From Candidatus Magnetocorallium paracelense (GTDB lineage: Bacteria > Nitrospirota > Thermodesulfovibrionia > Thermodesulfovibrionales > Magnetobacteriaceae): DNA of 64,000 nucleotides. Positions 1 through 8,919 of the stretch are shown here, in pieces. The notes below the pieces were generated by a model. That model was not told the origin of the DNA. It did no database searches and saw only the letters and a list, made by a program, of their open reading frames with translations. Positions within the stretch are counted from its first letter, which is position 1. Each line of letters opens with the position of its first letter. The position numbers and the translations under genes are program-made. The DNA lies in assembly GCA_029001845.1 (NCBI GenBank), contig JAREWP010000093.1, forward strand, positions 19,128-83,127, in the 5' to 3' direction.

Positions 1-692
1 GCCGTGCAGATATCTTCTATACTGTCTGCATATTCCACGAATTTATGCTCTATGTATGAGAGGGGCATACCAAAGGGATATGATCTGCTGATACCGGGGT
101 GGGGGATTATGGTTACCCCTCCCATTGCACAGGTTAACCTGGCAACACTTTCCGCAGGGGGTAAGCTTTTGTCAAAGGTCTGAAAATAGCGATGAATTTG
201 CTTCAGCATATTCGGTTTATAGTACTCTTCAGGAAAGAGGGTTATGAGGTGACCCATATTCGTGCTGACCTCTAAGGCCGGGTAACAGACAGGGGGTTTT
301 AGCCCCTCATGGTTCCAGTATTTCCTCACCCTGTCCTGCTCTTCGATTGAGGCGATATTCTGCTCAAGAAAGTAGCGGTCATGAGTCAAGTGCTCCGTTA
401 TGGTCACAAAATCAAGGCCAAGAGTTGCTCCCCTGGTAAAGATGGTTTCTACCGAATGTCCGCCGTCCGAAAAGGTCGAGTGAGAGTGGGTTTCACCGAT
501 AATAAGGCCGGGGGAATGCTGTTTTAGGGCCTTTATACTTGCAATAAGATCATCGTCGAGGACATTATCTGCAACCAGTTTTGCAAAGGGTTTGATGATT
601 TCACTTTTTGCCTTGTTGGGAAGAGCAAGGGTTGTTAATGACACCCCAAGGGAAAGTCCCGCAATTTTTTTCATGAATGTTCTTCGTTTCAT
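1..692 (-). CDS. PHP-domain metal-dependent phosphoesterase, Tat-type signal, partial (C-terminus beyond window)
   Basis: The ATG at 692 opens a frame that stays open to base 1, so the C-terminus is missing. The N-terminus starts MKRRTFMKK followed by a hydrophobic stretch, which looks like a twin-arginine signal peptide, so export to the periplasm is inferred. From about residue 65 comes ETHSHSTFSDGGHS, then a TITEH motif, and later a PHPGIS-like motif. These are the metal-ligand histidines of the PHP superfamily (polymerase/histidinol-phosphatase type phosphoesterases). The substrate is unknown. The gene is divergent from nothing obvious and is followed upstream by an IS630 relic. Family assignment is good; the role is not. 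Confidence 0.8.
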   Translation of the reverse strand, partial: MKRRTFMKKIAGLSLGVSLTTLALPNKAKSEIIKPFAKLVADNVLDDDLIASIKALKQHSPGLIIGETHSHSTFSDGGHSVETIFTRGATLGLDFVTITEHLTHDRYFLEQNIASIEEQDRVRKYWNHEGLKPPVCYPALEVSTNMGHLITLFPEEYYKPNMLKQIHRYFQTFDKSLPPAESVARLTCAMGGVTIIPHPGISRSYPFGMPLSYIEHKFVEYADSIEDICT

Positions 693-716
693 AAATACGC
701 CCGTTTAAATGAAGTG

Positions 717-862
717 TTATGTTCTTGTTTCGGATTGTGTGATTGCAGGAACTTTGGAATGTACTCCCGCCTTCAAGTCACAATTTAAATACTCGTCAGG
801 ATTAAGTTCGGGAGAATATGAAGGAAGATAATATAACTCTATCATATCCTTATGTGGGGTAG
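717..862 (-). pseudogene. IS630-family transposase, C-terminal relic
   Basis: Reading the minus strand from about 854 down to a stop at 717-719 gives a peptide containing LYYLPSYSPELNPDEYLN followed by a basic tail. The YSPELNPxE block is the hallmark of the last catalytic region of IS630/Tc1-type DDE transposases. A stop codon at about 858-860 cuts the frame upstream and the rest of the transposase is missing, so this is a dead fragment. It lies just upstream of the PHP gene. Confidence 0.65.
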
Positions 863-879
863 TCAGCTAACCAAGGGAA

Positions 880-1170
880 TTAAGCGTAGTCTTTTTCAGG
901 GACAAGGCGGAAGGTTTCAGCGGTAAAGGCTTTGTGAACTTCCTCTTTTACAATCTGGCGTACGTCGTCTCTGTCCGGTTTATTGTCAAGTTCCTGCCCT
1001 TGCCTGGCAAGTTCCTGCCCTTGCCTGGTAAGTTCCTGCCCTTGCCTGGTAAGTTCCTGTCCTTGCCTGAAAACCTCTTTCTTGATATCCCCAATCTCTT
1101 TAGCAAGAGGAGGAATGACCTGATTAAGGGCATCAATAAGGTCTTCTTTTGTAAGGGGTTTGTCTGACAT
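880..1170 (-). CDS. small coiled-coil protein with heptad repeats
   Basis: A 96-residue product starting MSDKPLTKEDL. A longer start at 1230 is possible, but the ATG at 1170 fits the composition better, although neither has a clear ribosome-binding site. The centre contains four copies of a seven-residue unit like RQGQELT, encoded by a perfect 21-bp period. This predicts a charged amphipathic helix and a coiled coil. The C-terminus is acidic and basic and also looks helical. No enzymatic motif is seen. Similar small coiled-coil proteins are common hypothetical genes in repeat-rich genomes. The function is unknown. Confidence 0.55.
   Translation of the reverse strand: MSDKPLTKEDLIDALNQVIPPLAKEIGDIKKEVFRQGQELTRQGQELTRQGQELARQGQELDNKPDRDDVRQIVKEEVHKAFTAETFRLVPEKDYA
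987..1070. repeat. four tandem 21-bp repeats inside a coding region
   Basis: Four near-identical 21-bp units follow each other (987-1007, 1008-1028, 1029-1049, 1050-1070), differing by one to three bases. Because 21 is a multiple of 3, copy-number changes would add or remove whole heptads of the coiled coil without a frameshift. Confidence 0.85.
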
Positions 1171-1452
1171 GTTTTTAGTATATAAAAATAATTGCAAATT
1201 GTCAATCAGGTTGTTCCGACTCTGGAGCAAAGTAAAAGGTTATACACAACCCGTACTAATCCGCACCTATTCAACCAGACTGATTACTCCTCTCTCCGGA
1301 TTGTAAACATACAGAGAAATATCGAGATCGATACCCATCGAGTACTTTTAGCGAGGCGGCATCGGCTTTCGATTCGTACTACTACAATTTGATATTGTTG
1401 AAATTACCGGAATTTCTCTGTGGCCGTAAGTCATTGATTTTAAAGGGGAAAA

Positions 1453-1527
1453 TGGTGGGCGATACTGGTTTCGAACCAGTGACCTCTGCCGTGTGAAGGC
1501 AGCGCTCTCCCGCTGAGCTAATCGCCC
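1453..1527 (-). tRNA. tRNA-Val (anticodon CAC)
   Basis: On the minus strand, 75 nt fold into a complete cloverleaf. The 7-bp acceptor stem is GGGCGAT/ATCGCCC. The D arm is GCTC/GAGC. The anticodon stem is CTGCC/GGCAG around the loop TTCACAC, giving anticodon CAC for GUG codons. The T arm is ACTGG-TTCGAAA-CCAGT, and the discriminator A is followed by an encoded CCA. No integrase or duplicated 3' end is seen nearby, so there is no sign that this tRNA is in use as an attachment site. Confidence 0.96.
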
Positions 1528-1973
1528 GAAGCGTTGATTTTAGTAACTTCCCGGCTGTAGCAACCGAGATAGTAACACCTATTGTAGCAGAATGGCGCTT
1601 CTTTTCAAAAGTCTTTATTCCAACTCTGAGATTATCCGGGCAATGATGAGAGTATTTTGTTGTCATGAAAACTGTTTTATGGCCGGGAAGCTTTTGTTCT
1701 CATAGAGGTCCGCTCCGCTTTTGACAGGTCGAGTTGCGGATGTATGGAGAGTGCTCACGAACATCATTGTATGCCCACCACAATCAACTCCGGCCCTAAA
1801 AAGGGAGTTACATTTAATTGAGACTTCAGAAAAATCAAAAGACGGCTCGGAAACTAATAATTTTGATTCCAAGCCTAAAAAATTTTCTTATAAAATAAAT
1901 CTCTGTGAAAGGAAGTAATAAAGACTCAGGCAAAGACAGGCAAATTCTAATCCCAGGCTAATTCATTTATCCT
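1528..1973. other. gene-free stretch
   Basis: About 450 bp upstream of the tRNA. Small overlapping open frames exist on both strands but lack start signals and recognisable domains. The part next to the tRNA (1530-1600) should hold its promoter on the minus strand; only a weak match (TTGCTA and TAAAAT with a short spacer) is visible. Confidence 0.5.
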
Positions 1974-2252
1974 TTATCTGTTCGATTCGACCTCGTATTC
2001 GATATATAGTAACTTTGCTGCTTTTTTTAATGACTTATCAAGCGTCCATAAAGGCGTATTTGAGATCAGAGATGAACCAAGGAGGTGTGCGTCAATATAG
2101 CCTATGCCCATTAGATTTTGTGACTCAATAAAGACCATCACTTCCAAGTGGTCAAGAACATCGACCATTGGCAGAGCTTCAAACAACCGGATTATTTCCT
2201 TTCTATTTTTTAAACTGCCGCAAGCCAACTCTCCGATTATAAGGGATGGCAT
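1974..2252 (-). pseudogene. VapC-type PIN-domain toxin, N-terminally truncated
   Basis: The 92-residue frame contains IGELACGSLKNR, then GIGYIDAHLL and PLWTLDK, matching the middle and end of VapC PIN-domain ribonucleases. The first 30-40 residues, including the initial catalytic Asp of the DTSVWI-type motif, are missing. The ATG lies inside what should be the conserved interior. No VapB antitoxin is found next to it. The missing end abuts a transposase relic on the opposite strand at 2355-2726, suggesting that rearrangement destroyed the gene. It is probably inactive. Confidence 0.7.
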
Positions 2253-2354
2253 ACTACAATGCCCTGATCAAGAAGTTCAATGAAAGGTACTGAATGATCT
2301 GAGAGAGGGGAAGTTGGATTATATTGATTTATCGGATTGGACATTTCATGATAA

Positions 2355-2726
2355 ATTTTTTGCATTTTTGTTGGGAATGAGGAGCGGCATCGTCAGGTAA
2401 AGCGGTTTGGGAATATTAACAAATTTAGTTCTCCCGATAAATCTCTGATTGAAGCTCATGTTATGTTTACCCTGCTGACTTATACTCTGATACAACTTTA
2501 TCTGAATAAAAAGCATCTGAGTGATCTTGCAAACAAAACCGGTTCATCCTTAAAAAGAGAGGAGCAGATGGGAACTAACAGTGTGATCGTGTATTCTGGC
2601 AAGTATTTTGCCGTCTTCGATTTGGGGGACTACACTGAGGAAATAGCATTCCTGAACGATGACGCCAGGCTGAAATTGCAGAAATGGATAAAAGGATTTA
2701 AACAACGAAAAAAATTCATATGTTAA
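2355..2726 (+). pseudogene. DDE transposase, C-terminal remnant
   Basis: The frame reads NEERHRQVKRFGN and then into a helix-rich C-terminal part (residues MFTLLTYTLIQLYLN onward). This resembles the last third of an IS4/IS1634-like DDE transposase, where an E-R-H/R block follows the last acidic residue. The in-frame stop at 2352-2354 and shifted frames further upstream (about 2256-2350) show decay. The exact family is uncertain. It ends at 2726 and overlaps the start of the next, truncated gene. Confidence 0.55.
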
Positions 2727-2766
2727 AAAGCTTAAAAATGTAGGTTTTACCGAAGAACAGGCCGAA

Positions 2767-2949
2767 GTGCAGGCTGCAAGCATAGTCGAATTGGTTGATG
2801 AACAACTGACCACAAAACGTGATTTTAAAGAGATCGTAATAACTCTGAAAAGCGTTATAAGAGAGCTTGAACTTCGTCTTACCATTAAATTAAGTGCTAT
2901 AGTCGCTGTCGGAATAGGAATAGTCGCTGTCTTGGTTAAACTGCTTTAA
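2767..2949 (+). CDS. DUF1640/CCDC90-like coiled-coil membrane-anchor protein, probably 5'-truncated
   Basis: Sixty residues from a GTG start. The frame is open upstream through VKKLKNVGFTEEQAEVQ (from about 2722), which is the conserved N-terminal motif of this family, but no start codon is present there. The usual first residues are missing and replaced by the transposase relic. The helix has heptad character (KRDFKEIVITLKSVIRELE) and the end is one hydrophobic segment, IAVGIGIVAVLVKLL-like. Such proteins are short inner-membrane-anchored coiled coils of unknown function. It may be expressed only if an upstream fused start is used. Confidence 0.5.
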   Translation: MQAASIVELVDEQLTTKRDFKEIVITLKSVIRELELRLTIKLSAIVAVGIGIVAVLVKLL

Positions 2950-2973
2950 TCATCAATCAGGGTATGAGCAATC

Positions 2974-2998
2974 CGGGAGACCTACGGCTCTTTTTTTT
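2974..2998 (+). terminator. weak rho-independent terminator between convergent genes
   Basis: A short GC stem (GAG-A-CC / GG-CTC with a TAC loop and one bulged base) is followed directly by eight T residues. It sits 25 bp after the stop of the plus-strand gene, before the convergent RND gene end at 3028. The stem is short, so efficiency is doubtful. Confidence 0.4.
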
Positions 2999-3027
2999 AC
3001 GCCTTCTATTTATAATGAAAAAACAGT

Positions 3028-6000
3028 CTATGACCTTTTTTTCATCCTTAAACGAAATTCTTTAAACTTCTCCAGAAGCTCGAATTCAACAGGTATGATC
3101 AGGAGGGTAAGTAATGTTGCACTTGCAAGCCCTGTAACAAACGCGGTAGCCATGGGCGTCCAAGAGATCGACTTATTCGGTATGCCGATGGCCATGGGTA
3201 AAAGGCCTGTAATCGTCGTTATTGTAGTTATAAGTACGGGCCTCATTCTTACGTTGCACCCATGCAATACGGCCTCTCTTATTTCAGTGTTTTCATTTCT
3301 TCTTATATTCATAAATTCAATCATTATCAACGAATCGTTAACAGAAACACCGGCCAGTCCCACAATAGCCAAAAAACTTCCTAACGTAAAAGGTGAGCGG
3401 GTTAAGAAGACACCTAAAATTACACCTGTAATCGCGAATGCGACTGCCGATAAAATGATTACAGGTTGAAAGTAATCATTAAACTGTGAGGCAAGGACCA
3501 TATAAATAGCCAGAACTGCAACAAAAAAGGCTATCGTAAGAGATGAATAAGCCCTCCCTGTAGACTCGAACTCACCGGCGAAAACCAAAGTTACACCTGG
3601 GTGTTGATAAGCTCGTTTATCAAAAAAATTTTTAACCAAATACTGTACTCTGTTTGGTGACAACTGTGAACCATCCCTTATATTGGATGTAATTGTTATA
3701 GAAGGTTTACCATTATATCTTTGTCTTGAACTTAATTCTTTGAGATAACGAACCGTCACAAGATCTCCTACGAAAACAGGTGAATCACCGTTTTCTATGA
3801 CAGGTAGGTTTAGTACCTCCGATGGCATGGTGATACCACTTTTTTCGAAATTGCCTTTATCATCCACCCTGGCAAGGCGCACCAGCAAATCCACTTCCTC
3901 ATCCGTTGTCCTGAACAGACCTGCATTATATCCGTTTAAGGCGCCTGCTACAATTGATGTCACATAATCAGGTGTTAGATTATATTCATATATGGCCTTC
4001 AATTTAGGTGTAAATTTCACAACTGTCTGTAAGTCCGCCCTGTTGTCCTCGAGCTCTATAAGATCTTTGAATTCCTCTTCTCTTTTTAAGAAATCCAATA
4101 TTTCATCAGTCGCAACGTTGATGTCCTCCAGTGTATTGCCGGTGACTCTGATATTAACAGCTTTGCCGACCGGAGGACCTGTATTTTCAGCAAAGATCCG
4201 AAGCTCGGGCTTAGGTCTGTTTGAATAATTTTCATCTATATATTGATTGAGTTTTTCCCTCATAAAATCCAGGTGTTTCAATGGATCGTTTTCCGGATTT
4301 TCGGGAAATTCAATATCTTTCTGCTCCGGGAGAGTGACTATTACCTGTCCGAAGTTATGTCCCAGGTGAGCCTCATAATCAATATCTTCATAGTATCCGG
4401 CAGTACCGGAAGCCGATTCTGCCTGTTTTTTTCCGAAGGACATGATATAACGTGATAAATCCCGGACTACCCGGTCTGTCTCTTCGATAGCCGTTCCCGG
4501 CGGCATGAAAACAGGTACATGGTACCTGAAACAATTCCCCGGAAAGAAGTCCACCTTTATAAGAGGCATCATACCCGAAACTGAAAGGCCCAGAATTACA
4601 ATAGATATAATAAAAAGTGCAACAGTTGCAAGTAATGTCACAACCTTATGATTTAATAAAAGAGAGAGAATCATTTTATATTGCTTCCACAGGAAGTTAA
4701 AGATGCCGGAGAAGAGAGTATTCTCCTTTTCATTATTAGTCGTCGATAGCTTTTTTGGGCCCCAGTCCAGGATATGTATTGGTAATATAAATAGAGATTC
4801 AATTAAAGATGCTATCAGGGCGAATGAAACGGCTTTGGGGATCACACTGAAAAAAGCTCCCGTTGTTCCGGTCATTAACAACATTGGGATAAAAGCCAGA
4901 ATACTGGTCAGGATAGAGCTGAAAATAGGGAGAATAACCTCGGATACCCCGCTTATGACAGCCTCTTTTAAGGGTTTTCCCGTCTCCAGGTGTCTGTAGA
5001 CATTTTCAATAAGAATAATAGCGTCGTCAACAATGATTCCCGATACCAGGACAAAGGAAAAAAGACTTATCGTATTAATGGATTCGCCGGTAAATCTAAG
5101 AAATACGATTGCAACAAGGAAAGAAAAGGGGATGCCCACCGAGGCGAGCATTGCGTTTCTAAAACCGAGGGTCATCCACAGGATCAATGTGACCAGGATC
5201 ATTCCGAGAATCATATTTCCCGATAAGGTCCTAACCGAATCTTTTATCTCAATCGTCGAGTCATTAGTAAGAACGACATTCACATCATCTCTCTGATGAA
5301 TATCGGTAAAACGTTTTGACAGCCTCCTTACCTCATCGGCAATGGAGAGGGAATTGGCGCCTTTTTCCTTTTTAACAATGAGTTTTATTGTACTTTGGCC
5401 ATTTGCAGATGACATGGTGTCAGGCTGTCTGTGGGAAAGCATAACATTTGTCACAAGGTCTGACACGGTCAGGAAATTGCCGTCCCCATCCCGTCTTACA
5501 ATAGTGTTTAAAATCCTGCTTTGGTCATTAAACCTTTCTCCCGTATCCAGCATATACTCATGACTTTTGTGTTTGAAACGACCTGTGGGGATCTTGGTAT
5601 TGGCTGATTTTATAGCCATACCCGCCTCTTCAAAGGTTATGCCGTATTTACGAAGTTTTTTTGGATCCAGCGATATATGAAATTCATTTTTGTAATCCCC
5701 TGATAATTCAACCTCCAAAACACCCGGTATATTGATCAGCTCTGATTTAAACTCTTCGGCAAGAAGCTTAAGTGTCCTGTTTGACACCTCTCCTGTAATA
5801 TTAACAACAATAACAGGAATCAAATACTGTGTATCCAGATATTGAAAAACAGGTTCGTCTACTTCTTTGGGAAGATCGCTTTTTATGTTTAAGACTCTGA
5901 ATCTCAGATCCTTGAAGAGATTAACATAATCGGTGTCATCAATAAACTTGACATCAATGTTAGAATAGTTTCGTCGAGAAGTGGACTTCACAAATTCTAT

Positions 6001-6231
6001 ATTTTCAAGCCCGTCTATGGCGTCTTCTATTTTATCGGTCACCAGACTTTCCACATCTTCCGCCGATGCTCCATAATAAACGACATCTATTAAAACCCTG
6101 CCCATATCTACCGGCGGCATATTTTCAACGGAAGAGGTAAAAATACTGTAGATACCGGTAAAAACAATTATTACAAAGACAACATTCAGGAAGACTACTT
6201 GTTTTAATGTATATTGAACAAAACTTCGCAT
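3028..6231 (-). CDS. RND-family inner-membrane efflux transporter (AcrB/HAE1-like)
   Basis: The 1067 residues match the family length. The N-terminal transmembrane helix is followed by a large periplasmic porter loop, then transmembrane helices 2-6 with the proton-relay pair in GIIVDDAIILIEN. After a second periplasmic loop the last helix block contains GVSVNDSLIMIEF. In AcrB the latter position carries the relay lysine (K940), but here it is Asn, as in an RND subgroup with a V-N-D-S motif. The gene is 14 bp downstream of the adaptor gene, so they form an operon. No outer-membrane factor is next to them; a shared TolC-type channel is likely. Export of the polyketide is possible but unproven. 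Confidence 0.93.
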   Translation of the reverse strand: MRSFVQYTLKQVVFLNVVFVIIVFTGIYSIFTSSVENMPPVDMGRVLIDVVYYGASAEDVESLVTDKIEDAIDGLENIEFVKSTSRRNYSNIDVKFIDDTDYVNLFKDLRFRVLNIKSDLPKEVDEPVFQYLDTQYLIPVIVVNITGEVSNRTLKLLAEEFKSELINIPGVLEVELSGDYKNEFHISLDPKKLRKYGITFEEAGMAIKSANTKIPTGRFKHKSHEYMLDTGERFNDQSRILNTIVRRDGDGNFLTVSDLVTNVMLSHRQPDTMSSANGQSTIKLIVKKEKGANSLSIADEVRRLSKRFTDIHQRDDVNVVLTNDSTIEIKDSVRTLSGNMILGMILVTLILWMTLGFRNAMLASVGIPFSFLVAIVFLRFTGESINTISLFSFVLVSGIIVDDAIILIENVYRHLETGKPLKEAVISGVSEVILPIFSSILTSILAFIPMLLMTGTTGAFFSVIPKAVSFALIASLIESLFILPIHILDWGPKKLSTTNNEKENTLFSGIFNFLWKQYKMILSLLLNHKVVTLLATVALFIISIVILGLSVSGMMPLIKVDFFPGNCFRYHVPVFMPPGTAIEETDRVVRDLSRYIMSFGKKQAESASGTAGYYEDIDYEAHLGHNFGQVIVTLPEQKDIEFPENPENDPLKHLDFMREKLNQYIDENYSNRPKPELRIFAENTGPPVGKAVNIRVTGNTLEDINVATDEILDFLKREEEFKDLIELEDNRADLQTVVKFTPKLKAIYEYNLTPDYVTSIVAGALNGYNAGLFRTTDEEVDLLVRLARVDDKGNFEKSGITMPSEVLNLPVIENGDSPVFVGDLVTVRYLKELSSRQRYNGKPSITITSNIRDGSQLSPNRVQYLVKNFFDKRAYQHPGVTLVFAGEFESTGRAYSSLTIAFFVAVLAIYMVLASQFNDYFQPVIILSAVAFAITGVILGVFLTRSPFTLGSFLAIVGLAGVSVNDSLIMIEFMNIRRNENTEIREAVLHGCNVRMRPVLITTITTITGLLPMAIGIPNKSISWTPMATAFVTGLASATLLTLLIIPVEFELLEKFKEFRLRMKKRS

Positions 6232-6245
6232 ATTGATTCAACTCT

Positions 6246-7274
6246 TCACTTTGTCAAAACAGGTTTAAGCCGGGTTCCATGTTCAAGCCTTTTATCATAG
6301 GCTGCAATGAGAAAGTCAGCGGACTCTTCGAGTAAGATTAAATTAACGATATCACCATTCATTAATTCAACCTTCGGATGATCATACCTCTCTATAACAG
6401 CGGCCTTTGGAATCATTATCCCCTGATCCGGAATTTTGAGGGAAACAGTAAACTGAAGGCCACCGCGATGATAACCTTCATAATTCTTTATTTCAAGCTC
6501 GATCTTAAACTTTCTCGTCTTATCGTCAAAAGCAGGATTTAACCACTTTATCGAAGCATCCACCTCTTTTCCTTCCACCATAGCGTGAAATCCCGACCCA
6601 AACTCTTCCAGCGCCTTGAGTTGTTCTCTTGAAACAGATAGGGGTACTACCAGCTGTCTGTAATCAGAGACCCTGGCCAACTCTTTACCAACCTCTATGA
6701 TATCTCCCGGTTCAATGTTTTTTTGAGTAATCACAAATCCTTCAGGCATGTTAATCGTATAACGTTTTCTGCGCTCTTCCAACTCTTTCAATTCAATCTC
6801 AAGTGATCTTTTTTCATTCACGGTAAAGCTTACATCGAACTTCGCCTGATCAAGGTCTTGCCTGATTTCATCTCTCATTTCTTCAGAAACCAGGCTCTTT
6901 TTAAACAATGAGTTTACTCGCTTATATTCTTTTTCCAAATAGTCAATACGGGACTTGATACTTTGAATCTTCACGTTTGTCCTGTTTATCGTATTTTTCC
7001 ATGCCTTGATTGACAGATTAATAAAGGTGGGATCAATTTCGATAAAAGGCTGATCTTTTATTACATCTCCCTCTTCATAATTAACACCAATGACCTTCCC
7101 ATTAACCTCGGATGAGACTGTAATATGTCTTACACTCCGTGTAAATCCGGTAAGCAGTACTTCTTTATATGCCTGTTTAACATATAGATTATCAAGGCTT
7201 TGTGCATTCGCAGTCAAAATCTGAGTGAGTAACAAACAGATAACCATAACAGAAAAACAAAATTGTTTAATCAT
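6246..7274 (-). CDS. periplasmic adaptor (membrane fusion protein, HlyD/AcrA family)
   Basis: A 342-residue protein. The start is supported by a strong ribosome-binding site (AAGGGGG-type about 9 nt upstream). Residues 1-25 form a signal peptide ending ANAQ. There follow a lipoyl/barrel-sandwich half (VNGKVIGVNYEEGDVI), a helical hairpin of about 90 residues with strong coiled-coil character, the second lipoyl half (EPGDIIEVGKELARV) and a beta-barrel. It bridges the RND pump encoded just downstream to an outer-membrane channel. First gene of the two-gene minus-strand operon. Confidence 0.9.
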   Translation of the reverse strand: MIKQFCFSVMVICLLLTQILTANAQSLDNLYVKQAYKEVLLTGFTRSVRHITVSSEVNGKVIGVNYEEGDVIKDQPFIEIDPTFINLSIKAWKNTINRTNVKIQSIKSRIDYLEKEYKRVNSLFKKSLVSEEMRDEIRQDLDQAKFDVSFTVNEKRSLEIELKELEERRKRYTINMPEGFVITQKNIEPGDIIEVGKELARVSDYRQLVVPLSVSREQLKALEEFGSGFHAMVEGKEVDASIKWLNPAFDDKTRKFKIELEIKNYEGYHRGGLQFTVSLKIPDQGIMIPKAAVIERYDHPKVELMNGDIVNLILLEESADFLIAAYDKRLEHGTRLKPVLTK

Positions 7275-7294
7275 ACGAAATTACCCCCTTGTAT

Positions 7295-7428
7295 CAATAC
7301 CATTAACTTAAGGGGTGAAGCACCTTCCGACGTAAGCGGGTCATGTTTGAGAAGGCGCAGCGAAGCGGAGCCTTCAAGTTTAGCCGCTGAAGGCGGATGG
7401 TGCTTTGTTCCTTAAGTGAATGACATTG
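7295..7428. repeat. palindromic miniature element, copy 1 (about 134 bp)
   Basis: The two ends are imperfect inverted copies of about 40 bp (CATTAACTTAAGG... against the complement of ...CTTAAGTGAATG), enclosing a smaller inner hairpin (GAAGGC/GCCTTC). A second, very similar copy lies at 12792-12928. The structure is that of a non-autonomous hairpin element. No coding capacity. Confidence 0.85.
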
Positions 7429-7751
7429 CCTTTGTATAATAAAAGCTCCAACTTTTTTAATACACTTTCGGAGCTATTTTACCCCAAGTCAAGGTAAACT
7501 CTCAACAGAGTCTTTGTTTAACATTCCTTGGCTTATTCTTACATATTCCATCCATTTTTCAGAAACCGCTCCTCCGGTTATGTTATACTTCATACTGTTT
7601 AAATAGAGATTTTGAGGATGATATAAACGGAGTTTTGGGCGCCGGGCTCCCGGTTTAAAGCATAGTAACAAGCATCACTTTTCCAAAAAATCTTTTTGCA
7701 GTATGTCAGACCATAGTGAAAAAAGCATACAAGAACTGAGATTGTAAGCAT
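7429..7751. other. gene-free stretch upstream of the cNMP-CPBP pair
   Basis: About 320 bp between the hairpin element and the first cNMP-CPBP gene. A 60-codon minus-strand frame at 7489-7671 has no recognisable domain and is not supported as a gene. It presumably contains the promoter for the following plus-strand genes, but no convincing -35/-10 pair was identified. Confidence 0.45.
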
Positions 7752-8906
7752 ATGACAACAAACGAGTGGAACAACCTCAAATCGTTTTCTCTCTTCAACG
7801 GAATGAACGACACGACACTTCAGACTCTCTGGAATGAAGTGCAGACTCGAACTTTTAAGGAAGGTGAGATGGTCTTTGAAGAGGGCAGTTCCGGTGACGA
7901 GCTCTATATGATCCGCTCCGGCGCGCTTGATGTCCTTAAGTCAGTTGATACATCAGGATATATCAAGATTTTCGAAATGACGGAAGACAGTTACTTTGGA
8001 GAGCTCTCTTTTCTGGACAGTTCTCCGAGGTCAGCTGCCATTCGCGCAAAGGAGAATACGACTCTTTATATTCTGAAAAAAAATGACTTGATTGAAAAAA
8101 CCAAAAACAGCGCGGTATTGAATGAATTATACAGAAACATTGCGATTATAGCGTCGGAAAGAGTGAGAAACACGACAACAGGTTACGTTGGTTCTTTAGA
8201 AAAACAGGTGGAATTACTAAATGATAAAGCCTATTTTACCGGCTTTTTAATTACTGTACTGGGAGCTTATTCCATTGTTTTGGTTTTGACAAATTTACTA
8301 AACAACGTGTGGAGTTCTGTAAATATTTATGAACTGAAATTCACCTGGATTTTTCTACTGTTAGTCGCTCTTCCCGTACTTTTATTTGTGATAAAAAACA
8401 GAGAACCATGGCATTTTTTCGGTGTCACCTTGTACAACTGGAAACGCTCGCTCATTGAAGGGGTGACTTTTTCTTTCGCCTTTATTGCCATTGCATTCGC
8501 CCTGTTGACTCTTGCCGGAAACATGGGATGGACACCAAAAGATGATACTTCTTTTATGAGCTTTTTGTATATGATGTTTGTCCGGAATTTTCCTTTTTTT
8601 GTACTTTACTTTCTCCATAGTTTTGGCCAGGAATTTGTAGCGAGAGGAGTATTTCAGAACTCGATACAAAAGGCCTTTGATGATGAAAAAGGATGGAAAT
8701 CCGTCTTTCTGGCATCATTTGTCTTTGGGGTGTCTCACATTCCATATGGATCACTTTTAGTTGTATTTACATTGATTTCAGGGGTATTTTTCGGGTTTAT
8801 CTTTTTACGACACAAGAATCTCATCGGAGTGTCAATTGTCCATTCCATTCTGGGTGCTTTTCTGTTCTCTCTCTCCCAGCTCCCTTTTATGTCCAAACTC
8901 GGTTAA
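7752..8906 (+). CDS. cyclic-nucleotide-binding domain fused to CPBP intramembrane metalloprotease, paralogue 1
   Basis: The 384 residues carry an N-terminal cNMP-binding domain (about 15-130) with the FGELSFLDSSPRSA phosphate-binding cassette. A helical linker and about eight hydrophobic segments follow, holding the three CPBP (CAAX protease and bacteriocin-processing) motifs: QEFVAR (E-x3-R), FGVSH (F-x3-H) and a late VHSILG His. The first motif has Q in place of the first Glu of EExxxR. The layout suggests a membrane protease or scaffold gated by a nucleotide or small ligand. It is followed 13 bp later by a paralogue. Bacteriocin-type self-immunity is a known role of CPBP proteins; the role here is inferred only. 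Confidence 0.85.
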   Translation: MTTNEWNNLKSFSLFNGMNDTTLQTLWNEVQTRTFKEGEMVFEEGSSGDELYMIRSGALDVLKSVDTSGYIKIFEMTEDSYFGELSFLDSSPRSAAIRAKENTTLYILKKNDLIEKTKNSAVLNELYRNIAIIASERVRNTTTGYVGSLEKQVELLNDKAYFTGFLITVLGAYSIVLVLTNLLNNVWSSVNIYELKFTWIFLLLVALPVLLFVIKNREPWHFFGVTLYNWKRSLIEGVTFSFAFIAIAFALLTLAGNMGWTPKDDTSFMSFLYMMFVRNFPFFVLYFLHSFGQEFVARGVFQNSIQKAFDDEKGWKSVFLASFVFGVSHIPYGSLLVVFTLISGVFFGFIFLRHKNLIGVSIVHSILGAFLFSLSQLPFMSKLG

Positions 8907-8919
8907 AGACTATTCAACA

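Noticed and set aside
987..1070. Short tandem repeats considered as a CRISPR-like array
   Set aside because: The 21-bp units are contiguous without spacers and encode heptads; no cas genes are present.
1453..1527. tRNA-Val as an integration site of a genomic island
   Set aside because: No integrase and no repeated tRNA 3' end were seen in the window.
1663..1918. Overlapping open frames on both strands (about 65-70 codons)
   Set aside because: No start signals, no recognisable domain, and they mask each other; likely chance frames.
7489..7671. 60-codon minus-strand frame
   Set aside because: No recognisable motif and no ribosome-binding site; kept as intergenic.
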